DNA from: Marinicella algicola
GTDB lineage: Bacteria; Pseudomonadota; Gammaproteobacteria; Xanthomonadales; Marinicellaceae
Direction: 5' to 3'
Assembly: GCF_028401385.1 (NCBI RefSeq)
Contig: NZ_JAQOMR010000002.1
Location: 124,001 to 188,000 of the forward strand
DNA length: 64,000 nt
Shown: positions 8,671 to 17,529 of the stretch, in pieces
Numbering within the stretch: the stretch's first letter is position 1
Layout of the letters: each line of letters starts with the position of its first letter
The notes under the pieces: model-generated
Databases searched by the model: none
The model's input: only the letters and a program-made list of their open reading frames with translations
What the model was told of the DNA's origin: nothing
Made by a program: the position numbers and the translations under genes

Positions 8671-11064
8671 GTGTCCGACACCACCATGTCGGGGAAAATG
8701 GATGCCCAATTCTTTCTCACCAAGGAGAAGAACTTCATCCCGCACGAATATCCCTGCCGCACGCAATTCGTCAGCGAGCGGCGCGGCAAACGCCCTGTGA
8801 TCGTCGAAAAACAGGGACCCGGGCGCATCTGGACGCCCTTCGGCTCGCCGCGAGTCGACCTTTCCGGTTTCTGGTTCCGCGCCACCGCGGTTTCCGCATG
8901 GGCGGAAACCCGTATTGAAGCTGAAACCTCCGGAACGGCAAAGTTGAAGCTCAGTTGCTGCGGAGGTGCAGTCCTGTTCGTCAACGGCGCGGAAGTGGGC
9001 TCCATGAGCGTCTATCAGCGTAATTTCGAGACCGATCAGGAATTCGAAGTCCAACTAAAGGCAGGCCTGAACGATATCGCAGTATTCTTCGACGATCTTG
9101 CTGAGCGCGATGCCCGCTACTTCTTCGAACTCGATTATTGCGAGGGCCCAGCGGCTTCCGTTTCTCTCAACGTTCCCTGCGAAAGCGGGCTTGCCGACGA
9201 AATCGAGAACATGCTCGAAACCATGCATTTCGAGCGCCCGGCCTACTCGTCGGGTGAGGTTGCCTTTCATTGCCCCGAAACCGTCAGTCAGGACCTTGAT
9301 GTCGAAATCATCGTCGCGGGCGATTTTCTGGCCGAAGAGCACGACACGTTTAACGCAAGCCTGCCCGCGGGTTCCTCGCGGCTTGTCGTCGGTGACGTAT
9401 CCGCATTCCACAGCGACTTTCGCCATTTCGACGTGCGCCTCGCCGCCTGTGGCCTGACCCTGTCGCGGCCATTCACGGTTGAAATCGCGCGCTGCGAGGA
9501 ACAGGGCGAACCGCCGGAGAGCTTTGACGACCGAATTGAGGAGGCGCTCCGGCATGTCGCCGACAATGGCTATGCCGATGCGATTTCTGCGCTGGCACGG
9601 CTCGGGCTCGGTCTTGGCGACGCTGAGACCGAGGCGATGATCGAGGTCTCGCTGCCGAAAATCGAAAACTGCCACGACTGCGCCGATTTTCATCTCGTTC
9701 CACTGCTGTTCGGCCGGATCCGCTATGGAGATCTTCTTTCGGAGGACATCCGCAAGCGGATCGATGCGGCAACACTCAACTTCCGTTACTGGATGGACGA
9801 GCCTGGCAATGACGTGCAGTGGTATTATTCGGAAAACCACGCGCTGTTGTTTCACACAGCCGCCTATCTGGCGGGGCATTTTCATGCCGACAAGCGTTTT
9901 GTCCGCGCCAATGTGACCGGCGATGAGCAGTCAAAACGCGGTGCAGCGCGGCTCATGGACTGGTTCGATCACTTCGAAAAATGGGAAATGGCCGAGTTCA
10001 ACTCGGTGCCCTATTTCCCGATCGACCTGAAGGGCCTGGCGACGCTCTATGCACTGGCACATGACGAGGATATCCGCGAGCGCGCCCGCAAGGCGATCCT
10101 GCGGCTGATTGCGGTCGTCGCCGCCTCGGCGCATCACGGCACGCTGACAGCCGCACAGGGGCGCTCCTACGAGCACACACTGATGGCAGCACGCACGAGC
10201 GAGCTTTCAGCAATTTCGCGTGTCCTCTGGTCGCGCGGATATTACGGACGCACCTTCCAGACGCTACCGCAATTCCTGCTATGCCTGCGAGATTTCGGCC
10301 TCGTGATCCCCGCGAGCGATCGCGACACCGCCCGCCTTACCGGTGCAAAGCGGCAGGAATGGACGTTCTCGCAAGGCGAGAACCGGTTCGCCCATCTCTA
10401 CCACTACAAGACTGCGGAAACGGCAATGGGATCGCTGGCCCGTTATCGCTGGGGCGAATGGGGCTATCAGGAAACCGTGCTGCAACTGAGGGTCGGGCGC
10501 AATCCCGATGCCCAGATCTGGGTGAACCATCCAGGCGAGGTCATTCATTGCGGTTTCGGCAGGCCATCCTACTGGGGTGGTTGCGGCGCACTGCCGCGTG
10601 TGCATCAGTATCGCAACCTAGCCGTGGTTCTCTTCGAAACCCACGAAGGGCAGCCGGATTTCAGCCATATCTGGTTCCCTGCCCAGGTTTTTGACAAAAC
10701 CATCGCCGGTACGCACTTTGCCTGCGCAAGCTCGGGGAACGGTTTCGTCATGGTGACCGGAACGACGCCTCTCGAACAGGTGACAACCGGACCGACGGCC
10801 GGCATGGAAATCCGCCAGAACGGCCGCAAGACTGCCTGGATGTTCCGGCTGGCCGACGGCGGGGAGGTTGACGGTGGACTTGCCGGTTTCCAGAAACGTT
10901 TCGAGGCCTGCGCCTTCACGCTTGCCGAAGACGGAACCGTCGCAGTCGTCGACCCGGATTATGGCCATGTCTCATTCGGTCCGGACGGCGCGATCGTGGC
11001 GGAGGGACGGAACCTGAACCCCGCCGACTGGACAATCGAGGGCACGATCCATCAGTTCGACTGA
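8671..11064 (+). CDS. Large uncharacterised protein of the uronate regulon (possible polysaccharide-active enzyme)
   Basis: About 797 residues from the GTG at 8671, which has AAGAGGA upstream; the frame also opens at 8569, overlapping the kduI stop, so a longer form is possible. I do not recognise the family. The first 300 residues look beta-rich (RIWTPFGSPRVDLSGFWF, AKLKLSCCGGAVLFVNGAEV), like a jelly-roll. The middle looks helical with toroid-like segments (NDVQWYYSENHALLFHTAAY, MAEFNSVPYFPIDLKGLATL). The C-terminal third is again beta-rich with QIWVNHPGEVIHCGFGRPSY. That beta/helical-toroid/beta layout resembles some lyases and hydrolases acting on uronic polysaccharides. No signal peptide is evident, so a cytoplasmic role on imported oligosaccharides fits. 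The function is an inference from context only. Confidence 0.7.
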   Translation: MSDTTMSGKMDAQFFLTKEKNFIPHEYPCRTQFVSERRGKRPVIVEKQGPGRIWTPFGSPRVDLSGFWFRATAVSAWAETRIEAETSGTAKLKLSCCGGAVLFVNGAEVGSMSVYQRNFETDQEFEVQLKAGLNDIAVFFDDLAERDARYFFELDYCEGPAASVSLNVPCESGLADEIENMLETMHFERPAYSSGEVAFHCPETVSQDLDVEIIVAGDFLAEEHDTFNASLPAGSSRLVVGDVSAFHSDFRHFDVRLAACGLTLSRPFTVEIARCEEQGEPPESFDDRIEEALRHVADNGYADAISALARLGLGLGDAETEAMIEVSLPKIENCHDCADFHLVPLLFGRIRYGDLLSEDIRKRIDAATLNFRYWMDEPGNDVQWYYSENHALLFHTAAYLAGHFHADKRFVRANVTGDEQSKRGAARLMDWFDHFEKWEMAEFNSVPYFPIDLKGLATLYALAHDEDIRERARKAILRLIAVVAASAHHGTLTAAQGRSYEHTLMAARTSELSAISRVLWSRGYYGRTFQTLPQFLLCLRDFGLVIPASDRDTARLTGAKRQEWTFSQGENRFAHLYHYKTAETAMGSLARYRWGEWGYQETVLQLRVGRNPDAQIWVNHPGEVIHCGFGRPSYWGGCGALPRVHQYRNLAVVLFETHEGQPDFSHIWFPAQVFDKTIAGTHFACASSGNGFVMVTGTTPLEQVTTGPTAGMEIRQNGRKTAWMFRLADGGEVDGGLAGFQKRFEACAFTLAEDGTVAVVDPDYGHVSFGPDGAIVAEGRNLNPADWTIEGTIHQFD

Positions 11065-11124
11065 GATCTGTTGCGAAGTCCGGCGGGCAATCTGTCCGCC
11101 GGTCTCCTGATTTCGGTTTATAGA

Positions 11125-12156
11125 TCAGCCCTTGCCGCCATTCACACCCGCCGTGGACCCACGCTCTATCAAAGCGCAAGACAGTTCCGTGCGGCGCGGG
11201 AGAAATGGCTCGTTGTCAACGAGATCGCGCATCATATCCAGGGCCGCAGCCCCGATCTCACGCATCAGGAATCTGGACGGTGGTCAACGGCGGATCCAGG
11301 AAATCGCTCTGCGGCAGGCCATCAATCCCCATAACCGAGACATCGCCGGGAACCGAAAGGCCGAGCGCGCGCAACCCGAAAATCGCACCCGCCGCAAGGC
11401 TGTCTCCGGCCGCCAGAACAGCCGTGAACGCACTTCCCTTTTCCTCGACATAGCGGCGCACAGCATCGATAGCTGCTTCGGGCGTCCAGTCCGTCGCGTC
11501 GACAACAAGGTCGCGCCAGTCAACACCTGAAGTGGGCTCGATCTCATCGCGCCATCCTTCCAGACGCCGCAGGATCGTGCGTCGACCGGGACGCGAAAGA
11601 AACAGGATCCGGGAGTGACCAAGCGATTTCAGGTGGCGGGTGGCAAGCGCTGCCGCCGCGCGGTTGTGCGGGGCGATGCTCGACAGCCGCATCAGCGGAT
11701 CGTCGCCATTGACCAGCAGGACCGGCTTATTGAAGGCGCGGGCCGGCACCAGCATCTCGTCTTCATCGATGGTGAGCATCAACACACCGGCGATTTCAGG
11801 ATCTCCGGCAGCATCCTCCAGCATCTGAATTTCGTCTTCGGCGCTGGAGATCGCTTTCGTCGTCAGCGACAGCCCGAGGACCTCCGCGCGCTCCCGCATG
11901 CCTTCCAGGACAAACGCCGTGAACTGATTGCGCTGATAGTCAATCATGGCACTGGCGCTGGCTGCGACAATGACCTTCATGCCCGCAATAGACATCGGAA
12001 CGTGGTAGTTCTGTGTCTTGGCAGCCTGCAAGATCTTTTCCCTGAGCTCCGGCCGCACGCCCGCTGTTCCAGAGAGCGCCCGCGAGGCCGTGGATGGCGA
12101 GACGCCGCAATAGCGCGCCAGATCGCTCAGCCGAAGACGTCGGCTTTCTTTTTCAT
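11125..12156 (-). CDS. LacI-family regulator of the uronate/TRAP regulon, frameshifted at both ends
   Basis: The main frame covers the effector domain (VIVAASASAMIDYQRNQFTA, LGHSRILFLSR, VSVMGIDGLPQSDFLDPPLT). The DNA-binding domain lies upstream in another frame: LSDLARYCGVSPSTASRALS. A missing C near 12132 (GTCTTCGG where GTCTTCCGG is expected) joins it to MKKKADVF. At the C-terminus an extra T near 11260 makes a premature stop; removing it restores PMREIGAAALDMMRDLV and a stop at 11125. I chose the ATG at 12156 (GGAG 8 bp upstream). It is divergent from dctQ with an operator between, and probably represses all three operons. Confidence 0.8.
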
Positions 12157-12180
12157 CTGCATCACTCCGTTTGACACAAT

Positions 12181-12228
12181 ATGAAATATTCTTTCATATG
12201 GCGCAATCTTTTTCATGATGCATGATAT
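12181..12228. promoter_or_regulatory. Operator copy 3 (LacI-type), between lacI-type regulator and dctQM
   Basis: The palindrome ATGAAATATTCTTTCAT (12181-12197), then GGCGCAATC, then TTTTCATGATGCATGATAT (12210-12228). The TTTCAT half-sites are 19 bp apart. It is nearly identical to the site at 6562-6610. Its place in the divergent gap suggests both autoregulation and control of dctQM. Confidence 0.8.
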
Positions 12229-12331
12229 CATCAGTAGCGACCGCCCAGGAGGGTACCTTCGCGGACGCGCCAAAAGAACAGTCCTGAAAGACGCCGTTCC
12301 GCCGCTGTCGTACGGGACATGGAGGACATCC

Positions 12332-12835
12332 ATGATAGACAAAACAAAACATGCTCTGGAAAGCGCCCTGCTTTACCTGACCTCCGCCATGCTTGCGGTG
12401 ATGGCCGGATTGATGCTGTGGCAGGTGTTCACCCGCTATGTGCTCGCCTCACCGGCACTCTACACCGAAGAACTTCTCCGCTTCATGATGATCTGGATGG
12501 CGTTCCTCGGATCCGCCTACGCCTTCGGCACGCGCCAGCACCTGTCGCTCGTCTTCGCGGTCGATGCGCTGTCCGGGCGGAAGAAACTGATCCTTATGCT
12601 GATCAACGATTCCGTCGTTCTGGTGTTTGCCGTGTTCATCATGTTCCTCGGAGGCATCAAGGCGGTCACATCGTCGATGACGCAGCTCTCCCCGATCATG
12701 CGTATTCCCATCGGTGACGTCTACCTGATCATGCCGATCGCCGCCGTGCTGATCTTCATCCTTCAGTCTCTGAACATGATCATCCTGGTGCGCGACAGCA
12801 ACCGGGCATCGCTCAAGCCGGTCGGGAGCCTCTGA
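12332..12835 (+). CDS. dctQ: TRAP transporter small permease subunit (DctQ family)
   Basis: A 167-residue membrane protein with four hydrophobic helices and the DctQ signature around LMLWQVFTRYVLASPALYTEELLRFMMIWM and GTRQHLSLVFAVDAL. A GGAGGACATCC ribosome site precedes ATG 12332. It is followed 1 bp later by dctM. With DctP (4508) it forms a sodium-driven uptake system in the inner membrane. Confidence 0.9.
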   Translation: MIDKTKHALESALLYLTSAMLAVMAGLMLWQVFTRYVLASPALYTEELLRFMMIWMAFLGSAYAFGTRQHLSLVFAVDALSGRKKLILMLINDSVVLVFAVFIMFLGGIKAVTSSMTQLSPIMRIPIGDVYLIMPIAAVLIFILQSLNMIILVRDSNRASLKPVGSL

Positions 12836-12836
12836 C

Positions 12837-14160
12837 ATGGACTTTATCTTCGACTACGTGGACGAGAACGGTTTTCGCGTCCATCCTGCTCTTCGGCCTG
12901 TTCTTCCTGATGCTGGCCCAGGGCATCGCCATTTCCGTGGCGATCGCGGTTTCATCCATCGTCACCGGCCTGTTCTTCATGCCGCCGAAGGTCGCCTTCT
13001 TCGTCGCCACGCAGAAGATGTTTGCCGGCGTCGATTCATTCACCCTGCTGGCGATTCCATTTTTCATCCTTGCCGGCAACATCATGAACAAGGGTGGCAT
13101 CGCCATCCGGCTGGTGAATTTTGCAAAGCTGCTCGGCGGCCGCCTGCCCGGCTCGCTCGCGCATACCAATGTGATCGCCAATATGCTGTTCGGGTCGATC
13201 TCCGGCTCGGCGATCGCAGCAGCCGCCGCCGTCGGCGGCACCATGGCGCCATTGCAGAAGAAAGAGGGTTATGACCCCACCTTTTCTGCTGCCGTCAACA
13301 TCGCTTCGGCGCCGTCCGGCATCCTGATCCCGCCAAGTGGCCCGCTGATCCTGTTCTCGCTGGTCTCCGGCGGCACCTCGATTTCCGCGCTGTTCATCGG
13401 CGGCTATGTGCCCGGTATGCTCATGGGGCTGTCTGTCATGATCGTGGCGGGCATCATCGCCAAGCGGCGGAATTTTCCGGTCTCGGAAATCCCCGGCCTC
13501 GGCGAAGCCGTGAAGATCGTCTGGCAGGCTCTCCCGCCGCTACTCATGGTCGTGGTCGTCATCGGCGGCATCGTGATCGGCGCCTTCACGGCAACGGAAG
13601 GTGCTGCTGTCGCCGTTCTCTATTCCTTCGTGCTCTCGCTGATCTACCGCCTTGCCACCTGGCGGGAATATATCGACGTGCTGAAAAGCTCGATGGTCAC
13701 CAGCACCGTCATCCTGTTCCTGATCGCCGCCTCCGGGGTGATGTCCTATGTGATGACGATCACCGGCATTCCGGACGCAATTGCGGATGCTCTGCTGACA
13801 TTCCAGAACCCGATCGTGATCCTGTTGATCATGAATATCTGCCTTTTGATCATCGGTTTCTTCATGGACCTCACGCCGGCAGTGCTGATATTCACCCCGA
13901 TCTTCCTGCCGATTGCGCGGGAAGTCGGCATGGACCCGGTGCAGTTCGGCCTGATGATGATCTTCAACCTCGGTATCGGGTCAATGACACCACCTGTGGG
14001 TTCCGTTCTTTTCGTCGGATGCAGCATCGGCGGCGTGAGCATCGAAAAGGTCGCAAAGCCTCTGTTGCCGTTCTTCATAACATTGGTGATTGCGCTTTTG
14101 ATGATCACCTATATCCCTGCGCTCACAACAGGCCTGCCGCGCCTTCTGGGACTGATGTAA
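12837..14160 (+). CDS. dctM: TRAP transporter large permease subunit (DctM family), frameshifted at the N-terminus
   Basis: About 440 residues with roughly 12 transmembrane helices. DctM features include LAIPFFILAGNIMNKGGIA, NVIANMLFGSISGSAIAAAA, ASAPSGILIPPSGPLILFSL, FTATEGAAVAVLYSF and GSMTPPVGSVLFVGCSIGG. The start ATG 12837 gives MDFIFDYVDENGF; one T too many in the TTTT run near 12871 shifts the frame. With three T residues it reads through to FASILLFGLFFLMLAQGIA. It is the ion-coupled translocation subunit and works with dctQ and dctP. Confidence 0.88.
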
Positions 14161-14331
14161 GCGCGCGCGTCTGTCAACACCGAAAAAGCCGCGGCGTCAT
14201 GCGCCGCGTCATGATTTACGGAAACGAGAAAACTCGGGTGTTTCACTCATCACGTGGATAGGCGCCAGACGGCTTGCCCGACGAAAATTGGCCAGTGATT
14301 TCAGGGCGCCCGATAGCTGACCTAATAGATT

Positions 14332-14505
14332 GAACAGGACCACCGCTTCATCAAGAAGCTGACGTGCCCTATGAATGGCTTTAAATCCTTTTCGTCAGCA
14401 TCAGCTGCATTGGACGGAATTGAGGTTGCCAATATGATCCGAAAGGGCCAACGCCCGGCAGCTGACCACTCCGCTTTTCAACAATTTGCGGCACTCGCTG
14501 GATAA
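14332..14505 (+). pseudogene. IS6-family transposase remnant (C-terminal part)
   Basis: The frame ending at TAA 14503-14505 reads DHRFIKKLTCPMNGFKSFSS, then LDGIEVANMIRKGQ, then FQQFAALAG. This is the C-terminus of IS6-family DDE transposases. The N-terminal DDE part is absent, so it is a dead fragment. The preceding 14161-14331 holds nothing I recognise. Confidence 0.65.
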
Positions 14506-14551
14506 CTGTGTCCGGCGATAGCTGTCCGTCATCGAATGATTTTGGGCAGGC

Positions 14552-15004
14552 ATGGCCAAGGCCTTCCGGGACCTCGATGCACAGCCGGAAACCCGCGCCC
14601 TCGAACATGGCAAATGGCTCGCCATCCTTCTTGAGCATAAAGCGACGCTGCGGCGGACGAAGCGCTTCGAGGCCCGCGCCCGGGCAGCCCGGCTGCTCCA
14701 TGCCGCGCAGGTCGAGGATACCGATATCCGTGCCGAACGCGGTCTCGACCGCACGATGTTCCTCAATCTCGCCACCTGCGACTGGATACGAAAGCGGCAC
14801 GGGCTCCTCATCACCGGTCCGGCCGGCGTCGGCAAGAGCTGGCTCACCTGCGCCCTGGGCCACAAGGCCTGCCGGGAGGACTTCTCCGTCGTCTACCACC
14901 GTGCGCCAAGGCTCTTTGCCGCACGTGCCCTGGCACGCGGCGATGGCCGGTACGCCAGGATGCTGAAGGCGATGGCGAGAACCCGAACCAAACATCCACA
15001 TTGA
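14552..15004 (+). pseudogene. IstB (IS21 helper ATPase) remnant
   Basis: MAKAFRDLDAQPETRALEHG, then a Walker A loop GPAGVGKSWLTCALGHKACR, then DFSVVYHRAPRLFAARALAR. This is the front half of an IS21 IstB AAA+ protein; the family usually runs about 250 residues with a Walker B and sensor region, which are missing here. The last residues (ARTRTKHPH) are junction sequence. No istA is adjacent, so the element is dead. Confidence 0.7.
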
Positions 15005-15045
15005 CCCAGGTTCAGCCCCAACGGTGGCCGGCTTCATCGGAATTC

Positions 15046-15218
15046 GCACTCAAACGTGCAAAAACGGAAGGCAAAGCCCTCGGACACCCCGCGACTCTCA
15101 ACGACAAACAGAAACAGGAGATGCGAGACGACCTCGCAACGGGGATGAGTCTTTCGGCGATCGCAGGAAATTTACGACTAGTCGTCAGATCATTATTCGG
15201 GTTCGCGACGACTGTTGA
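15046..15218 (+). pseudogene. Serine resolvase C-terminal remnant (Tn3-type)
   Basis: Reads KRAKTEGKALGHPATLNDKQ, then MRDDLATGMSLSAIA, then after a frameshift FTTSRQIIIRVRDDC. This matches the helix-turn-helix end of Tn3-type resolvases. The catalytic N-terminus is missing. It stops 14 bp before a Tn3-type terminal repeat at 15232, the usual order at a Tn3 end. Confidence 0.65.
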
Positions 15219-15231
15219 TGATCCGTTCGAC

Positions 15232-15269
15232 CTTAGCGTGTCTGCAGGAACAAATCTTGTTCTGACCCC
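15232..15269 (-). repeat. Tn3-family terminal inverted repeat (copy 1)
   Basis: Read on the minus strand it begins GGGGTCAGAACAAGATTTGT and continues TCCTGCAGACACGCTAA. It has the GGGG start and about 38-bp length of Tn3-family ends. A near-identical copy is at 37264-37301. Confidence 0.7.
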
Positions 15270-15447
15270 TTATCCGTTGAGCCAAATCTGTATCAAAGGC
15301 GTTGAGACGGAACAGAATATCTCACCGACAGTGCTCTCGCGGACGAGTTGGATGATGAAGGTAGACTGCTGCGGGAATCCATTACCCTTATACTGGACCC
15401 AGAAAAGTTCGAAGCATCGCAAGCGTCGCTAAGTCCCCTAGTTAACG

Positions 15448-15640
15448 ATGTTTGGGCATTGGGAGGCAGATCTCTTCATCTTCGAACGCCCTCTCGGCCA
15501 TGCCAATGTCACCACTTTCGTGGAGCGCAAGAGCCGCTACACGGTTCGCATCAAGAACCCAAGCCGGTACTCAAGGCCAGTCATGGACAAGATCATCAGA
15601 GCGTTTTCGCCTTTGCCGGTGTTCGCGCGTCAGAGCTTGC
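15448..15640 (+). pseudogene. IS30-family transposase remnant
   Basis: Reads GHWEADLFIFERPLGHANVT, TFVERKSRYTVRIKN, SRPVMDKIIRAFSPLP. The GHWEADL and ERKSRYT blocks are typical of the IS30 DDE domain around the first catalytic Asp. Only about 65 residues remain. Between the Tn3 end (15269) and this fragment no gene is supported. Confidence 0.65.
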
Positions 15641-15723
15641 CGAATGTCAACGGCGGCGATCAAGGGCGACAAGCTGGCGGCCAGGGTTCTGATCTCTGGT
15701 GCTGACGCGGGCATAGCCGATTT

Positions 15724-16040
15724 TCATTCGTTTGAGCCACGCATGATGGTGTCGTAGTCGCGACCACCATAAAACACGTTTACAATCTCTATGGTGCTGT
15801 CAGTGATGCGGTACAGAATGACAGCACTGCTTTCAAAGGAACCATCCGGAGACCCTCGTGCAGATCATCGCGCGCAACGCCGCCATATGGCGCGTTGCCG
15901 ATCTTCATGCATTGCCGCTCGATGCGAGCGGCAAAATCAAGAGCGACTTCCAGCGAGCTGCTGACTCACGCAACGTATTCTGCAATCTCGTCAATATCAT
16001 TCAGCGCCGATTCCAGAAGGTAAACGGGCAACTGTTTCAT
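15724..16040 (-). pseudogene. parE: ParE-type toxin, broken by an in-frame TGA and a frameshift
   Basis: From ATG 16040 the frame reads MKQLPVYLLESALNDIDEIA-EYVA, then an in-frame TGA at 15966-15968, and continues in the same frame as LEVALDFAARIERQCMKIGN and GGVARDDLHEGLRMVP. A one-base loss near 15838 shifts it to ESSAVILYRITDSTIEIVNV and FYGGRDYDTIM. This is the RelE/ParE fold, about 100 residues. The TGA probably replaced an Arg CGA codon. The ATG overlaps the parD stop as ATGA, so the pair was coupled. A toxin cut at 24 residues should be inactive. Confidence 0.75.
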
Positions 16041-16306
16041 TGATCTGAATGCCGCTCCATCAAGTTCTTACGGATACGGCCAAACGCTTCTTTGGCTGGA
16101 ACGGGCGGGCGAGGGTCATCGACCGATTGCGCGACACGTGCCCGAATGGCTTTAAGACGCTCTTCGCGCTCTTCCTCAGTCTTGAGCCACAGACGCATGG
16201 CCTCTCGCAAGACTTCACTGGTGGATGAAAAATGACCCGACGCCACCTGCGCCTTGATGGCGTCCAACATATTTGGGGGTAGGCTGATGCTAATCTTCTC
16301 GACCAT
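16037..16306 (-). CDS. parD: ParD-type antitoxin (ribbon-helix-helix)
   Basis: About 89 residues: VEKISISLPPNMLDAIKAQV (RHH beta strand and helix), SGHFSSTSEVLREAMRLWLK, then a flexible tail that would bind the toxin. I chose ATG 16306; a GTG two codons upstream (16312) is possible. It ends in an ATGA overlap with parE. It binds its own promoter as a dimer and neutralises ParE. It appears intact although the toxin is broken. Confidence 0.85.
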   Translation of the reverse strand: MVEKISISLPPNMLDAIKAQVASGHFSSTSEVLREAMRLWLKTEEEREERLKAIRARVAQSVDDPRPPVPAKEAFGRIRKNLMERHSDQ

Positions 16307-16341
16307 TTCCACTATTCCGTACTTTCTTTGTTCTCATAAAT

Positions 16342-16360
16342 GGTAGGATAAAATCCTACC
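16342..16360. promoter_or_regulatory. Palindromic operator of the parDE promoter
   Basis: A perfect inverted repeat GGTAGGAT-AAA-ATCCTACC, 36 bp upstream of the parD start. ParD autorepressors bind such palindromes at their own promoter, so this is the likely autoregulatory site. Confidence 0.7.
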
Positions 16361-16822
16361 TGACACAAGAAAAACCATACGGACTTTTACAAGCGACAAA
16401 GTGTTGAAATCATTGACGGGGACAGGATTTTGCAAAAGTCATGTTTTTTGCAACACCCTTTAGTCAAAGCAAAGGAGAGGATCCATCCGCCGAAATACCT
16501 CTACAGTCTACATTTGGGAAAACCCAGAATCTATAACAATAAGATGCACCGGAGAATTGATTTCTTCACTCCATCCTCTTTTCAACCAAATAGATTAGGG
16601 CGTCCGTGAGCTATTCGACCGTGAAGCCGCCACTTATCTGAATACCTACATATATTTGACTTACTGGAGATGTTTCGCTTGGGTGTTACACCCATTTGAA
16701 AGCCCTCATTCGGATCGCACGTTCTGTAACTTCTGGATCTGGTGTCTTAGCCATTTTTTCGGCGTTGTCAGGTTAACCTGCATGCGATTGCTTACATCTC
16801 GGGTTGGGTTTGGATTTCGGCG
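16361..16822. other. AT-rich stretch without a supported gene
   Basis: Lower GC than its surroundings, with only short unconvincing frames and no recognisable domain. It separates the parDE module from an IS6 remnant and is probably foreign decayed DNA. Confidence 0.45.
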
Positions 16823-17427
16823 ATGCAGAAACCAGATATCAATGTCACCGTTTTCCGCCACAAATCGTTGCCCATGCCGTCTGCCTTTACCTGCGGTTCA
16901 ATCTGAGCCTGCGTGAAGTTTAGGAAATGCTGCTCGAGCGTGGGATCGGCGTTTCCTATGAGACAATCCGCCGTTGGATCGACAAGCTCGGACCTCGGAT
17001 TGCCTGCAATCTGCGGCGACGGCAGGCGCGCTCTGGCGTAAAATGGATCAGTATGGCTTTGTTCCAAAGCGGATCATCACCGATAAACTGCGCTGGTACG
17101 GTGCGGCGAAGGCGGACGTGGTACCCGGACTTAACCATTGGTCGCACAAGGGCTCAACAATAGGCCGAGAACAGACACCTGCCGTTTCGAAAACGGGAAC
17201 GAACCATGCAAAGCCACCGGTCATCGGAAGCATTGCAACGGTTCGTCGCCATGCACTCCGTTAGCCGCAATTGCTTTTCAGTTCCAGCCCGCCGCCGCGC
17301 TGCGCAAACAACCCGCTACCATCGCTTCGAAGCGCTCGACGCAGGGGAAAGCGCGGCCTGCATCGCCCAAAGTTCCTGAACGTCCGGCCCTTCTAAACCT
17401 GCCAAACTTAACGTGACAACGCCGTCT
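16823..17427 (+). pseudogene. IS6-family transposase remnant with its right end
   Basis: Scattered frames spell an IS6 transposase: IVAHAVCLYLRFNLSLREV, an in-frame stop, EMLLERGIGVSYETIRRW, then IITDKLRWYGAAKADVVPGL (second catalytic Asp region), then NHWSHKGLNNR in another frame. The WHLDE block is deleted. The last ~100 bp (17325-17427), ending TTAACGTGACAACGCCGTCT, recur in reverse orientation at 26722-26823. It is inactive. Confidence 0.7.
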
Positions 17428-17529
17428 CAAGTCCTATTGTCGAGCTCGGCGGCTCGGCAAGTGGCCGATGCCGAAGCCAAGGGCGACAACCGCGCCTTTT
17501 CGCAAAGGTGAGCCGCAAAAACAGTCGCT

